Part shown: one piece after another, positions 1 through 5,146 of the stretch | How the letters are laid out: every line of letters starts with the position of its first letter | Position numbering within the stretch: position 1 is the stretch's first letter | Program-made: the position numbers and the translations under genes | Notes under the pieces: generated by a model | What the model was told of the DNA's origin: nothing | Databases searched by the model: none | Seen by the model: the letters and a program-made list of their open reading frames with translations, nothing else | From: Thermoleophilia bacterium | GTDB taxonomy: Bacteria; Actinomycetota; Thermoleophilia; Gaiellales; SKUG01 | Length of the DNA: 6,246 bases | NCBI GenBank assembly: GCA_007122215.1 | Contig: SKUG01000142.1 | Coordinates: 1-6,246, forward strand | Direction: 5' to 3'

Positions 1-450
1 CCGCAGGAAGACCTCGGCGAGCCCGGCTCCCGCCTCGCCGTCCACCTCGGCACGGGGACAACCCACCACGAGGTCTTCCAGCCCGTCGCCGTCGATGTCG
101 ACCATGGCGATGCTGCGACCACACTCGTCGTTGCTGGCGGGTGCCGTCCGCCACAGCGAACCCAGGTGGTGGTGGAAGGCATCCTCGAGCAGCGCCGCCT
201 GGTAGCCCGGGTTGGTGGGGCGCAGGTAGCCCAGTGCCCCGGCGAGGGCACCGTCCCCGGACGATCCGGCATCCAGGCGCAGGTCGACCCGATCGCTGGC
301 CTCGAAGCCGGAGGCCAGGGCGGACGGCGCCACGGTGCAGGCGACCAGCAGCGCGAGCAGCAGCAGCCGGCAGGTCGCCGGGCAGCGGAGACCGCCACGA
401 GGCGGGTCCGATGGCAGGCACCGGCCCGGGAGTCGAGCAGGCATGGTCAT
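1..450 (-). CDS. Secreted FG-GAP repeat (integrin alpha-like) protein, 3' end off the window
   Basis: The minus strand is open from an ATG at 450 (second ATG at 444) to the left edge, giving 150 residues of an incomplete protein. It starts with a long Arg/Pro-rich segment and then a Leu/Ala/Val-rich core (about residues 28-39). This is followed by a signal peptidase I-like site (SALA then S47), so the protein is probably exported. A Cys at 38 in LLVAC could alternatively be a lipobox cysteine. Residues 115-132 read AMVDIDGDGLEDLVVGCP, a clear FG-GAP / EF-hand-like calcium loop with Asp at 118, 120, 122 and 126. FG-GAP repeats build beta-propellers that bind ligands or act as adhesion or sensor domains outside the cell; more repeats are expected beyond the edge. 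No convincing Shine-Dalgarno lies before either ATG, and a GTG at 468 is also in frame, so the start is uncertain. Ligand and role are unknown. Confidence 0.75.
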   Translation of the reverse strand, partial: MTMPARLPGRCLPSDPPRGGLRCPATCRLLLLALLVACTVAPSALASGFEASDRVDLRLDAGSSGDGALAGALGYLRPTNPGYQAALLEDAFHHHLGSLWRTAPASNDECGRSIAMVDIDGDGLEDLVVGCPRAEVDGEAGAGLAEVFLR

Positions 451-470
451 GTCACGCGGGCGCGCCACGT

Positions 471-486
471 TGTGCGTATCGGCACA
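471..486. repeat. Dyad TGTGC-N6-GCACA upstream of the FG-GAP gene
   Basis: A perfect 5-bp inverted repeat (TGTGC at 471-475, GCACA at 482-486) with a 6-nt spacer lies about 20 bp upstream of the FG-GAP gene start. It could be an operator or a leader hairpin. Short perfect dyads also arise by chance in GC-rich DNA, so this is only a position to note. Confidence 0.25.
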
Positions 487-563
487 TGACCCCCGGAAAC
501 TTGAATGCAAGCAGGCAGAACCTGAGGTTTCGCAGACGGAGCAGCACACGAACAGGCTCTTAT

Positions 564-575
564 TTGCACATGCAA
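564..575. promoter_or_regulatory. Candidate operator TTGCA-CA-TGCAA over the -35 box
   Basis: A perfect 5-bp inverted repeat with a 2-nt centre covers the whole -35 hexamer of the yceI promoter. A repressor bound here would block RNA polymerase. MarR-family dimers typically bind short AT-leaning palindromes of this size, and a marR gene is encoded at 2558-3061, so it is a natural candidate ligand. That pairing is inference. A degenerate relative, TTGAATGCAA, lies at 501-510; no further perfect copy was seen in the window, including upstream of marR or rmlA. Confidence 0.45.
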
Positions 576-591
576 TCTTTTCTGCTACGAT
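564..591 (+). promoter_or_regulatory. Predicted sigma70-type promoter of the yceI operon
   Basis: TTGCAC at 564-569 and TACGAT at 586-591 are separated by 16 nt and match -35 and -10 consensus well (TTGACA / TATAAT type). They lie in a locally AT-rich island (about 558-592) in otherwise very GC-rich DNA, 53 bp before the yceI ATG. The expected transcription start is near 598-600, leaving a leader of about 45 nt. The -10 box overlaps an in-frame ATG at 590, which argues against that ATG being the yceI start. Confidence 0.6.
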
Positions 592-603
592 GCGCCCGAC
601 CGA

Positions 604-619
604 TGGGAACCATGTCCCA
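604..619 (+). promoter_or_regulatory. Leader dyad TGGGA-N6-TCCCA before yceI
   Basis: A perfect 5-bp inverted repeat lies just downstream of the predicted transcription start (near 598-600) and upstream of the yceI ribosome binding site (AGGA, 637-640). In RNA it would form a small 5' hairpin with loop ACCAUG. It could stabilise the 5' end of the mRNA or, as DNA, act as a second operator. No poly-U run follows, so it is not an intrinsic terminator. Confidence 0.3.
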
Positions 620-643
620 CACCACCTCGACACGGCAGGAACC

Positions 644-1195
644 ATGACGACAGCAACCACCGACCAGGCCGCCCTCACCGGCACCTGGAACCTCGATCCC
701 GTCCACTCCAACGCCTCGTTCGCCGTGCGCCACCTCGGCATCACCTGGCTGCGTGGCCGGCTCGACGGCTTCACCGCAACGATCACCCAGGGCGAGGACG
801 GCTCGCTGGCGCTCTCGGGCGAGATGCCCGTCTCCGGGGTGTCGATCGGCGACGACCAGCTGCTGGCCCACCTCGCCTCACCCGACTTCTTCGATGCCGA
901 GCGTCACCCGACGCTGCGGTTCAGCTCCAGCGACCTGTCCATCGGCGAGGACGGCACCCTCAGCATCCGGGGAGAGCTCGCCATGCGCGGACAGTCCCAC
1001 CCGATCGAGGCGACGGGTACCCTGCAGGGTCCGATCACCGACCTCTACGGCGGCGACCGGATCGGCCTCGAGCTCGAGGCCGTGATCGACCGCACCCAGT
1101 GGGGCATCAGCTGGGCAGCCGACCTGCCCGATGGCACGGCGGTCGTCGGGCGGAAGGTGCGGCTCGGGGCAGCCATCCAGCTGACGAGGTCCTGA
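644..1195 (+). CDS. yceI: YceI family polyisoprenoid-binding protein
   Basis: This 183-residue protein has the usual length and layout of the YceI lipocalin-like beta-barrel. Conserved landmarks are TWNLDPVHSNASFAVRHLG (residues 14-32), SPDFFDAERHPTLRFSSS (79-96), the RGELAMRGQSHPIEATG block (109-125) and IDRTQWGISW (148-157). Known family members bind isoprenoid chains such as polyprenyl phosphates or quinone-like lipids in the barrel. No signal peptide is present, so this copy should stay in the cytoplasm, unlike periplasmic E. coli YceI. The start at 644 is chosen because AGGA (637-640) precedes it and because the earlier in-frame ATG at 590 lies in the -10 box. The gene stops 2 nt before the FMN reductase start, so the two are probably translated from one mRNA. 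The family call is firm; the natural ligand is unknown. Confidence 0.93.
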   Translation: MTTATTDQAALTGTWNLDPVHSNASFAVRHLGITWLRGRLDGFTATITQGEDGSLALSGEMPVSGVSIGDDQLLAHLASPDFFDAERHPTLRFSSSDLSIGEDGTLSIRGELAMRGQSHPIEATGTLQGPITDLYGGDRIGLELEAVIDRTQWGISWAADLPDGTAVVGRKVRLGAAIQLTRS

Positions 1196-1197
1196 CC

Positions 1198-1782
1198 GTG
1201 GCAGGACGACGAATCCTCGCCGTCAGTGGCAGCCTGCGGGCAGGGTCGTACAACACGGCCCTGCTCCGGGCGGCCGCCGACCTCGTCCCGGAGGACGCCT
1301 CGATGGAGCTCCTCGAACCGGCCATCCTCGCGGGGATCGAACCGTTCAGCTCCGATGGGGAGGACGCACCGTCGGATGCCGTCCACGCATGGCGCAGGGA
1401 GCTTCGCGCAGCAGACGCCGTGCTGTTTGCCACCCCGGAGTACAACGGCTCGTTTCCCGGGCACCTCAAGAACGCCCTCGACTGGGCCTCGCGCAGCGAC
1501 TCGGACACCGCGGGCCTTGCCGGCAGCGCCCTCTACGGCCGGGACGTGGCGGTTGTCAGCGCCAGCACCGGCCAGTTCGGGGCCGTCTGGGCGCAGGATG
1601 CCCTGCGGACGGTTCTGGGTCGCCAGGGCGCACGCGTGGTCGACGGCCCGAAGGTGGCCGTCCCCCGGGCTGCCGAGGCCTTCGCCAACGACGACAGCCT
1701 CAGCGACAGCGGGCAGGCCACGCGCCTCCGGGAGCTCATCGGCCAGCTGCTGGCCGCCACCGAGGCCATCGCGGCCGGCTGA
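1198..1782 (+). CDS. NAD(P)H-dependent FMN reductase, flavodoxin-like fold
   Basis: This 194-residue protein belongs to the NADPH-dependent FMN reductase family (ChrR/YieF/azoreductase-like), which moves electrons from NAD(P)H through bound FMN to quinones, azo dyes, metals or other acceptors. The FMN phosphate loop is seen at residues 10-19 (SGSLRAGSYN). The signature PEYNGSFPGHLKNALDW is at 80-96, and a third flavin-contact loop, SASTGQFGA, at 121-129. The start is the GTG at 1198: it sits directly before the first beta strand (RRILAVSGS) and follows GAGG (1186-1189) at 8 nt. The longer frame opening at 1099 overlaps yceI and has no homologous sequence. The 2-nt gap after the yceI stop (TGACCGTG) implies translational coupling. 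Which acceptor it reduces cannot be read from the sequence; quinone reduction would fit with a YceI partner. Confidence 0.9.
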   Translation: MAGRRILAVSGSLRAGSYNTALLRAAADLVPEDASMELLEPAILAGIEPFSSDGEDAPSDAVHAWRRELRAADAVLFATPEYNGSFPGHLKNALDWASRSDSDTAGLAGSALYGRDVAVVSASTGQFGAVWAQDALRTVLGRQGARVVDGPKVAVPRAAEAFANDDSLSDSGQATRLRELIGQLLAATEAIAAG

Positions 1783-1783
1783 C

Positions 1784-1808
1784 TGCATGCTGGGCAGCAT
1801 AGGATGCA
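1784..1808 (+). repeat. Nested dyad between the FMN reductase and lipoprotein genes
   Basis: The 29-nt gap between the two genes is almost entirely taken up by inverted repeats. ATGCTG (1787-1792) and CAGCAT (1795-1800) are perfect complements around GG, and outer arms TGCAT (1784-1788) and ATGCA (1804-1808) also pair. As RNA it would form a 5-bp stem with a GGGC loop immediately before, or partly overlapping, the lipoprotein ribosome binding site AGGA (1801-1804). There is no T-run, so it is not an intrinsic terminator. It may tune translation of the lipoprotein relative to the upstream genes. Confidence 0.4.
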
Positions 1809-1811
1809 GCC

Positions 1812-2561
1812 GTGCGGACGCGTATCACCACACTGCTGCTGATCCTGGTCGCTGCCACCACCGTCGTGGCCGCCTGCGGCGAGGCCGGGGTGCGCATCCC
1901 GGATGCCTACGAGCAGCGCAGCTCGATCGCCAGCGAGCTCGTGGCGGCCATCGCCGCTGCCGACGGAGAGCCGCTCAGCGAGGCCACCATCGAGGCACTG
2001 CCAATCGATGAGCTCCACCAGGAGCCCGGAGAGGAGTCCGGTGGCGAGGCGGCGGCAGCGGCGCTCCTGCGCGCCACCGACAGCCGCATCGTCGACGTGG
2101 GCGTGCTCGACACGGAGCTCGCGGCCATCCCCTGGGATCCCCTCGAGCAGGAGACCGCCGCCGAGGCAGCACCTGATGAGCTCAGCGCCGCGGCGATCAG
2201 CGGGCTCTGGGAGGTCGTCCTGCGAACCCGCAGCCTCGATGCGGCACGCTGGGCCATCTGGCTGGCAGCACTCTACGATGACGGTGATGCCCCGCTGCGG
2301 ATCGAGCGCGACCTCGCCCCGTTCCTGCAGCTGCCGGCCACCAACGAGGTGGCGGCGTTCGCGATCGTGAACCTCGCAGAGGCCGTGCCGATGTCAGCCC
2401 CCGTGGCGCGGCGGGAGCTCGATGCCGCAGCCGAGGTCCTCGAGGGCGACGCGGAGTCCAACGTGCGCTTTGCGCGCTCGCTGGTCGATGGCCTCGACGG
2501 CGATGCACCGCCCACCGGGCCGGGAACCACACCTGGCGGCGAGACGCCCAGGGGGCCCTAG
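1812..2561 (+). CDS. Predicted lipoprotein of unknown function, acidic and mostly helical
   Basis: I do not recognise a family for this 249-residue protein. Residues 1-22 are a typical lipoprotein signal: MRTR, a hydrophobic core (8-20) and the lipobox V19-A20-A21-C22, so the mature protein should be lipid-anchored on the outer face of the membrane. The mature part is rich in Ala, Glu and Asp and looks mainly alpha-helical. It has an acidic Gly/Ala-rich linker at about 70-86, a more conserved-looking core around 128-195 containing the Trp residues W133, W147 and W150, and a disordered Gly/Pro/Thr tail from about 229. The GTG at 1812 is chosen because AGGA (1801-1804) lies 7 nt upstream and the signal peptide begins there; an ATG at 1804 is out of frame. 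A TAGGAT at 1800-1805 could also be a -10 box for a leaderless transcript. Its position after yceI and the FMN reductase suggests the same operon. Its stop is interlocked with that of marR. Confidence 0.8.
   Translation: MRTRITTLLLILVAATTVVAACGEAGVRIPDAYEQRSSIASELVAAIAAADGEPLSEATIEALPIDELHQEPGEESGGEAAAAALLRATDSRIVDVGVLDTELAAIPWDPLEQETAAEAAPDELSAAAISGLWEVVLRTRSLDAARWAIWLAALYDDGDAPLRIERDLAPFLQLPATNEVAAFAIVNLAEAVPMSAPVARRELDAAAEVLEGDAESNVRFARSLVDGLDGDAPPTGPGTTPGGETPRGP
2558..2561. other. Interlocked stop codons of two convergent genes in one CTAG
   Basis: TAG at 2559-2561 ends the lipoprotein gene on the plus strand, and the same CTAG read on the minus strand ends marR. The coding regions therefore overlap by four bases and no space is left for a terminator between them. 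Any terminator for either transcript must lie inside the other gene, so antisense overlap of the mRNAs is expected. Confidence 0.85.
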
Positions 2562-3061
2562 CGAGGCTCGGACCCATCAGGGCAGTCACCGTTGCCGTCC
2601 GGCACGGCACCTCCGCATGCCGGAAGCGAGGCCAGCAGGCGTTCCAGCTGCGCGGCGGACTCCTCGTCGAGCGCGCCGGCAAACATCCGGTCGATGCCTG
2701 CGTGGTGGATCGGCCGCAGCCGTTCGAGCTCGTCCCGGCCCTCGGTCGTCAGCTGGCAGAAGAGCATCCGCCGATCATCGGGGGACGGCGTGCGCGTCGC
2801 CCACCCGCGCTGGACAAAGCGATCCACCAGTCGCGTCAGGCCCGACTCGGTGACGAGCACGCTGCGGGCAAGCTCGCCCATCCGCATGCCACCCTCCGGA
2901 GCTGACGACAGCTGCACCATCACGTCGTACTCGCTGAGCGTTGCGCCGCCGAGCTCGCGCAGCTCCCGGTCGAGGCCACGGATGATCCGCGAGTGGGCAG
3001 TCAGGAAGGCCGTCCAGGCCCGCATCTGTGCAGGCCCGACGATCGGTTCGGGGTCGCGCAT
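2558..3061 (-). CDS. MarR family winged-helix transcriptional regulator
   Basis: This 167-residue protein matches the MarR family in length and layout. It has an N-terminal dimerisation helix (about 11-37), a winged helix-turn-helix (about 42-108) and C-terminal dimerisation helices (about 110-147). The recognition helix region is TESGLTRLVDRFVQRG (71-86), and the wing carries the family hallmark SPDDRR (93-98). MarR proteins are usually dimeric repressors that release DNA when they bind phenolic compounds, lipids or oxidants. Cys at 102, 149 and 160 are present, but redox sensing is unproven. The ATG at 3061 is preferred over earlier in-frame starts because GAGGA lies 7 nt upstream and the sequence before it does not resemble the family. 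It lies 34 nt after rmlD and probably shares its mRNA. No palindrome resembling the yceI operator lies directly upstream. The Gly/Asp-rich tail (150-167) is likely disordered. Confidence 0.92.
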   Translation of the reverse strand: MRDPEPIVGPAQMRAWTAFLTAHSRIIRGLDRELRELGGATLSEYDVMVQLSSAPEGGMRMGELARSVLVTESGLTRLVDRFVQRGWATRTPSPDDRRMLFCQLTTEGRDELERLRPIHHAGIDRMFAGALDEESAAQLERLLASLPACGGAVPDGNGDCPDGSEPR

Positions 3062-3095
3062 GCCGGCATCCTCGCAGGTGGGGTGCCGACAGGGA

Positions 3096-3986
3096 CTATG
3101 TCCGGGCCAGCTCCCAGGCACGCACCACGGCCCGCACGCCGTCGGCCCACGGCCCCACCACTGGCGCATCGGGACGGGTCGAGCGGAGGATCGAGCATGC
3201 AGGGCGCGGGGCAGGGCGCGGGAACGCCTCGGTGCCCACGGGCCGCACCTCGCAGCCCGAGCCATTCGCATCCACCACGGCCTGCGCGAGACCATGCCAG
3301 CTCACGGCCGGCTCGCCCGCCAGGTGGACGATGCCCGTCAGCTCCCGGTCGAGACACGCCAGCAGGGCATCGGCCAGGTGCCGGGCCCAGGTCGGGCTGC
3401 CCACCTGGTCGGCCACGACGTCGACGGCCTCCCGGGAGCGTGTCAGCACATCCATCGTCCGCACGAAGTTCGATCCGTGCTCGGAGAAGAGCCATGCCGT
3501 TCGGGCAACGAGGCCCCGCTCGTAGTCCAGCACGTGCAGCTCCCCTGCACGCTTGGTCCGCCCGTATGCGCCCTGGGGGGCAGGCTCGTCGTCCTCCACG
3601 TAGCCCTGCGGGGCATCGCCGGGGAAGACGTAGTCAGTCGACACTGCCACCACCGGGATGTCGAGGCGGGCGGCCTCGGCAACGACCAGCCTCGTGCCCG
3701 TGTCGTTGATCGCCGCGGCAGCCTGCTCGCTTGCCTCGGCGCCATCGACGTCCGTCCAGGCAGCGGCGTGGATGATCGCCGCCGGGTCGATCGCGGCGCA
3801 GGCAGCATGGATGGACCCGGCATCGGCGACGTCCAGCTCCCGCCGTCCCAGCGCGACGAGCGGCCGGTCCACGCGGGCAGCTGCCGCCACGAGCTCACGC
3901 CCCAGCTGGCCATCGCCGCCGGTGACCAGCACGGGCCCGGGTGGGACCGCGCGGTCATGGTCGGGGGGAGCGGTGGCTGCCCCCAT
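3096..3986 (-). CDS. rmlD: dTDP-4-dehydrorhamnose reductase
   Basis: This 296-residue protein is RmlD (RfbD), the enzyme that reduces dTDP-4-dehydro-L-rhamnose to dTDP-L-rhamnose with NAD(P)H in the cytoplasm, the last step of the pathway. It is a short-chain dehydrogenase/reductase with an N-terminal Rossmann fold. The dinucleotide loop is VTGGDGQLG (21-29), followed by AAAWTDVDGAE (74-84), STDYVF (116-121) and the catalytic Y141-x3-K145 in YGRTK. The substrate region includes GSPTW (196-200), and PRPAPRPACSIL (256-267) matches the family's C-terminal PxRPxxSxL block. About 17 residues precede the first strand, slightly longer than usual. The ATG at 3986 follows the rmlA stop by 2 nt (TGACCATG), so translation is likely coupled to rmlA. 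Length and motifs are complete and no lesion is seen. Confidence 0.95.
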   Translation of the reverse strand: MGAATAPPDHDRAVPPGPVLVTGGDGQLGRELVAAAARVDRPLVALGRRELDVADAGSIHAACAAIDPAAIIHAAAWTDVDGAEASEQAAAAINDTGTRLVVAEAARLDIPVVAVSTDYVFPGDAPQGYVEDDEPAPQGAYGRTKRAGELHVLDYERGLVARTAWLFSEHGSNFVRTMDVLTRSREAVDVVADQVGSPTWARHLADALLACLDRELTGIVHLAGEPAVSWHGLAQAVVDANGSGCEVRPVGTEAFPRPAPRPACSILRSTRPDAPVVGPWADGVRAVVRAWELART

Positions 3987-3988
3987 GG

Positions 3989-5086
3989 TCAGATCCGCAC
4001 GAGGCTCGAGTCGCCCACCATCAGCTGCAGGCTACGGCCCCGCCCTGCCGTGTCGCCCTCGATGGTGACGTCCTTGCCCAGCAGGCTGTCCGTCAGCCGG
4101 GCCGGGAGCGAGCGCACCGTGGTCTGCTCGAGGATGATCGAGTGCTCCACCTCGGCGTCCTCGACGGTGCAGCCCCAGTAGATCGACGTGTAGGGCCCGA
4201 CGTAGGCGTCGCGCACGACGGTGTCGCGGCCGATGATGGCGGGTCCACGCACGCGGCAGCGCTCGAGCAGCGCCCCCTCCTCGACGACCACGCGCCCCTC
4301 GAGCACGACGTCCTCGCCGATCGTGCCCTCGATCCGGTCCTCGAAGAGGTCGAGGATCAGGCGGTTGGCATGGAGCATGTCGGCCAGCTTGCCGGTGTCC
4401 TTCCACCATCCGCCCACGCGATCGAAGCTGACGGTGCGGCCCGCGTCGATGAGGTGCTGGATGGCATCGGTGATCTCCAGCTCACCCCGGCCGGACGGGG
4501 CGATGCTGCGGGCGGCGTCATGGATCTCGCTGGTGAAGACGTAGGCGCCCACGAGCGCGAGGTTGCTGGGCGGGTCCGTGGGCTTCTCGACGAGCTCGAC
4601 CACCGCATCGCCATCCAGCCGGGCCACCCCGTAAGAGCGCGGATCCTCGACCTCGGTCAGGAGGATCAAGGCGTCCGGGCGCTCGCTGCGGAAGCGGTCG
4701 ACGAGCGCGGTGAGGCCATCGCGCAGGAGGTTGTCCCCGAGGTACATCAGGAAGGGGGCATCCCCGAGGTACTCCTCGGCCGTGAGCACGGCGTGGGCCA
4801 GCCCGAGCGGCTCGTCCTGGCGGATGTACTCGACCTCGAGCCCGAACTGCGAGCCGTCGCCCACCGCCTCGCGGATCTCGTCCTCGGTGTCGCCGACGAT
4901 GATCCCGACCTCGCGGATGCCGGCGGCATGCATCGCCTCCAGCCCGTAGAAGAGGACCGGCTTGTTGGCCACCGGCACGAGTTGCTTGGCCGAGGTGTGG
5001 GTGATCGGCCGAAGGCGCGTGCCGGCCCCGCCGCTGAGGACCAGGCCCTTCAGGTCACCGGTGGGGGTGCTGGGATTCGCAGACAT
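3989..5086 (-). CDS. rmlA: Glucose-1-phosphate thymidylyltransferase, long form
   Basis: This 365-residue enzyme joins glucose-1-phosphate and dTTP to make dTDP-glucose, the entry step to dTDP-L-rhamnose and other deoxysugars. The nucleotidyltransferase domain covers about 12-245. It has the pyrophosphorylase signature LSGGAGTRLRPIT (17-29) with K34 in AKQLVPVANKP, the metal-binding Asp in YLGDN (D118), VEKP (166-169), GELEIT (201-206) and WWKDTG (227-232). Unlike the short RmlA of about 290 residues, it continues into a left-handed beta-helix (about 255-325, hexapeptide-like repeats such as IGEDVVLEG and IIGRDTVVRDAYVG). This is the long form typical of actinobacteria, archaea and antibiotic-sugar clusters. 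GAGGA lies 8 nt before the ATG at 5086. It is the first gene of the leftward rmlA-rmlD-marR run. rmlB and rmlC must be elsewhere if dTDP-rhamnose is the product. Confidence 0.95.
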   Translation of the reverse strand: MSANPSTPTGDLKGLVLSGGAGTRLRPITHTSAKQLVPVANKPVLFYGLEAMHAAGIREVGIIVGDTEDEIREAVGDGSQFGLEVEYIRQDEPLGLAHAVLTAEEYLGDAPFLMYLGDNLLRDGLTALVDRFRSERPDALILLTEVEDPRSYGVARLDGDAVVELVEKPTDPPSNLALVGAYVFTSEIHDAARSIAPSGRGELEITDAIQHLIDAGRTVSFDRVGGWWKDTGKLADMLHANRLILDLFEDRIEGTIGEDVVLEGRVVVEEGALLERCRVRGPAIIGRDTVVRDAYVGPYTSIYWGCTVEDAEVEHSIILEQTTVRSLPARLTDSLLGKDVTIEGDTAGRGRSLQLMVGDSSLVRI

Positions 5087-5100
5087 GGGTACGGTCCTCG

Positions 5101-5116
5101 GAAGGAGTGGACGTTG
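5101..5116 (+). promoter_or_regulatory. Strong ribosome binding site pointing to an alternative TTG start of the hydrolase
   Basis: GAAGGAG (5101-5107) is the best Shine-Dalgarno match near this gene and lies 6 nt before a TTG at 5114, which is in frame with the hydrolase and would add 11 residues. The ATG at 5147 has a weaker AAAGG (5135-5139) at 7 nt. The ATG is kept as the main call because it is the commoner codon; N-terminal peptide data would settle the choice. Confidence 0.35.
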
Positions 5117-5146
5117 ACTGCACGCGAACCGACGAAAGGCGGCTCC

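Noticed and set aside
590..643. Earlier in-frame ATG at 590 as the yceI start
   Set aside because: It overlaps the predicted -10 box TACGAT, lacks a ribosome binding site, and adds residues not typical of YceI.
1045..1800. Minus-strand open frame of about 250 codons opposite yceI and the FMN reductase
   Set aside because: It overlaps two well-supported genes and has no recognisable domain or upstream signal.
1787..1800. Hairpin ATGCTG-GG-CAGCAT as an intrinsic terminator after the FMN reductase gene
   Set aside because: The stem is short, there is no T-run, and the next gene starts within 12 nt, which fits read-through better.
2592..4181. Plus-strand open frame of about 530 codons across marR and rmlD
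   Set aside because: It is antisense to two genes with clear family motifs and has the Arg/Ser/Pro-rich composition of a shadow frame.
5114..5119. TTGACT as a -35 box for the hydrolase
   Set aside because: No TANNNT-like -10 box follows at 15-19 nt; the TTG fits better as a possible start codon.
3941..5146. A very long plus-strand frame that joins onto the hydrolase gene and would give a protein of over 700 residues
   Set aside because: The part before 5147 is antisense to rmlA, which has complete family motifs. The translated extension shows no recognisable domain and is the usual GC-rich shadow frame.
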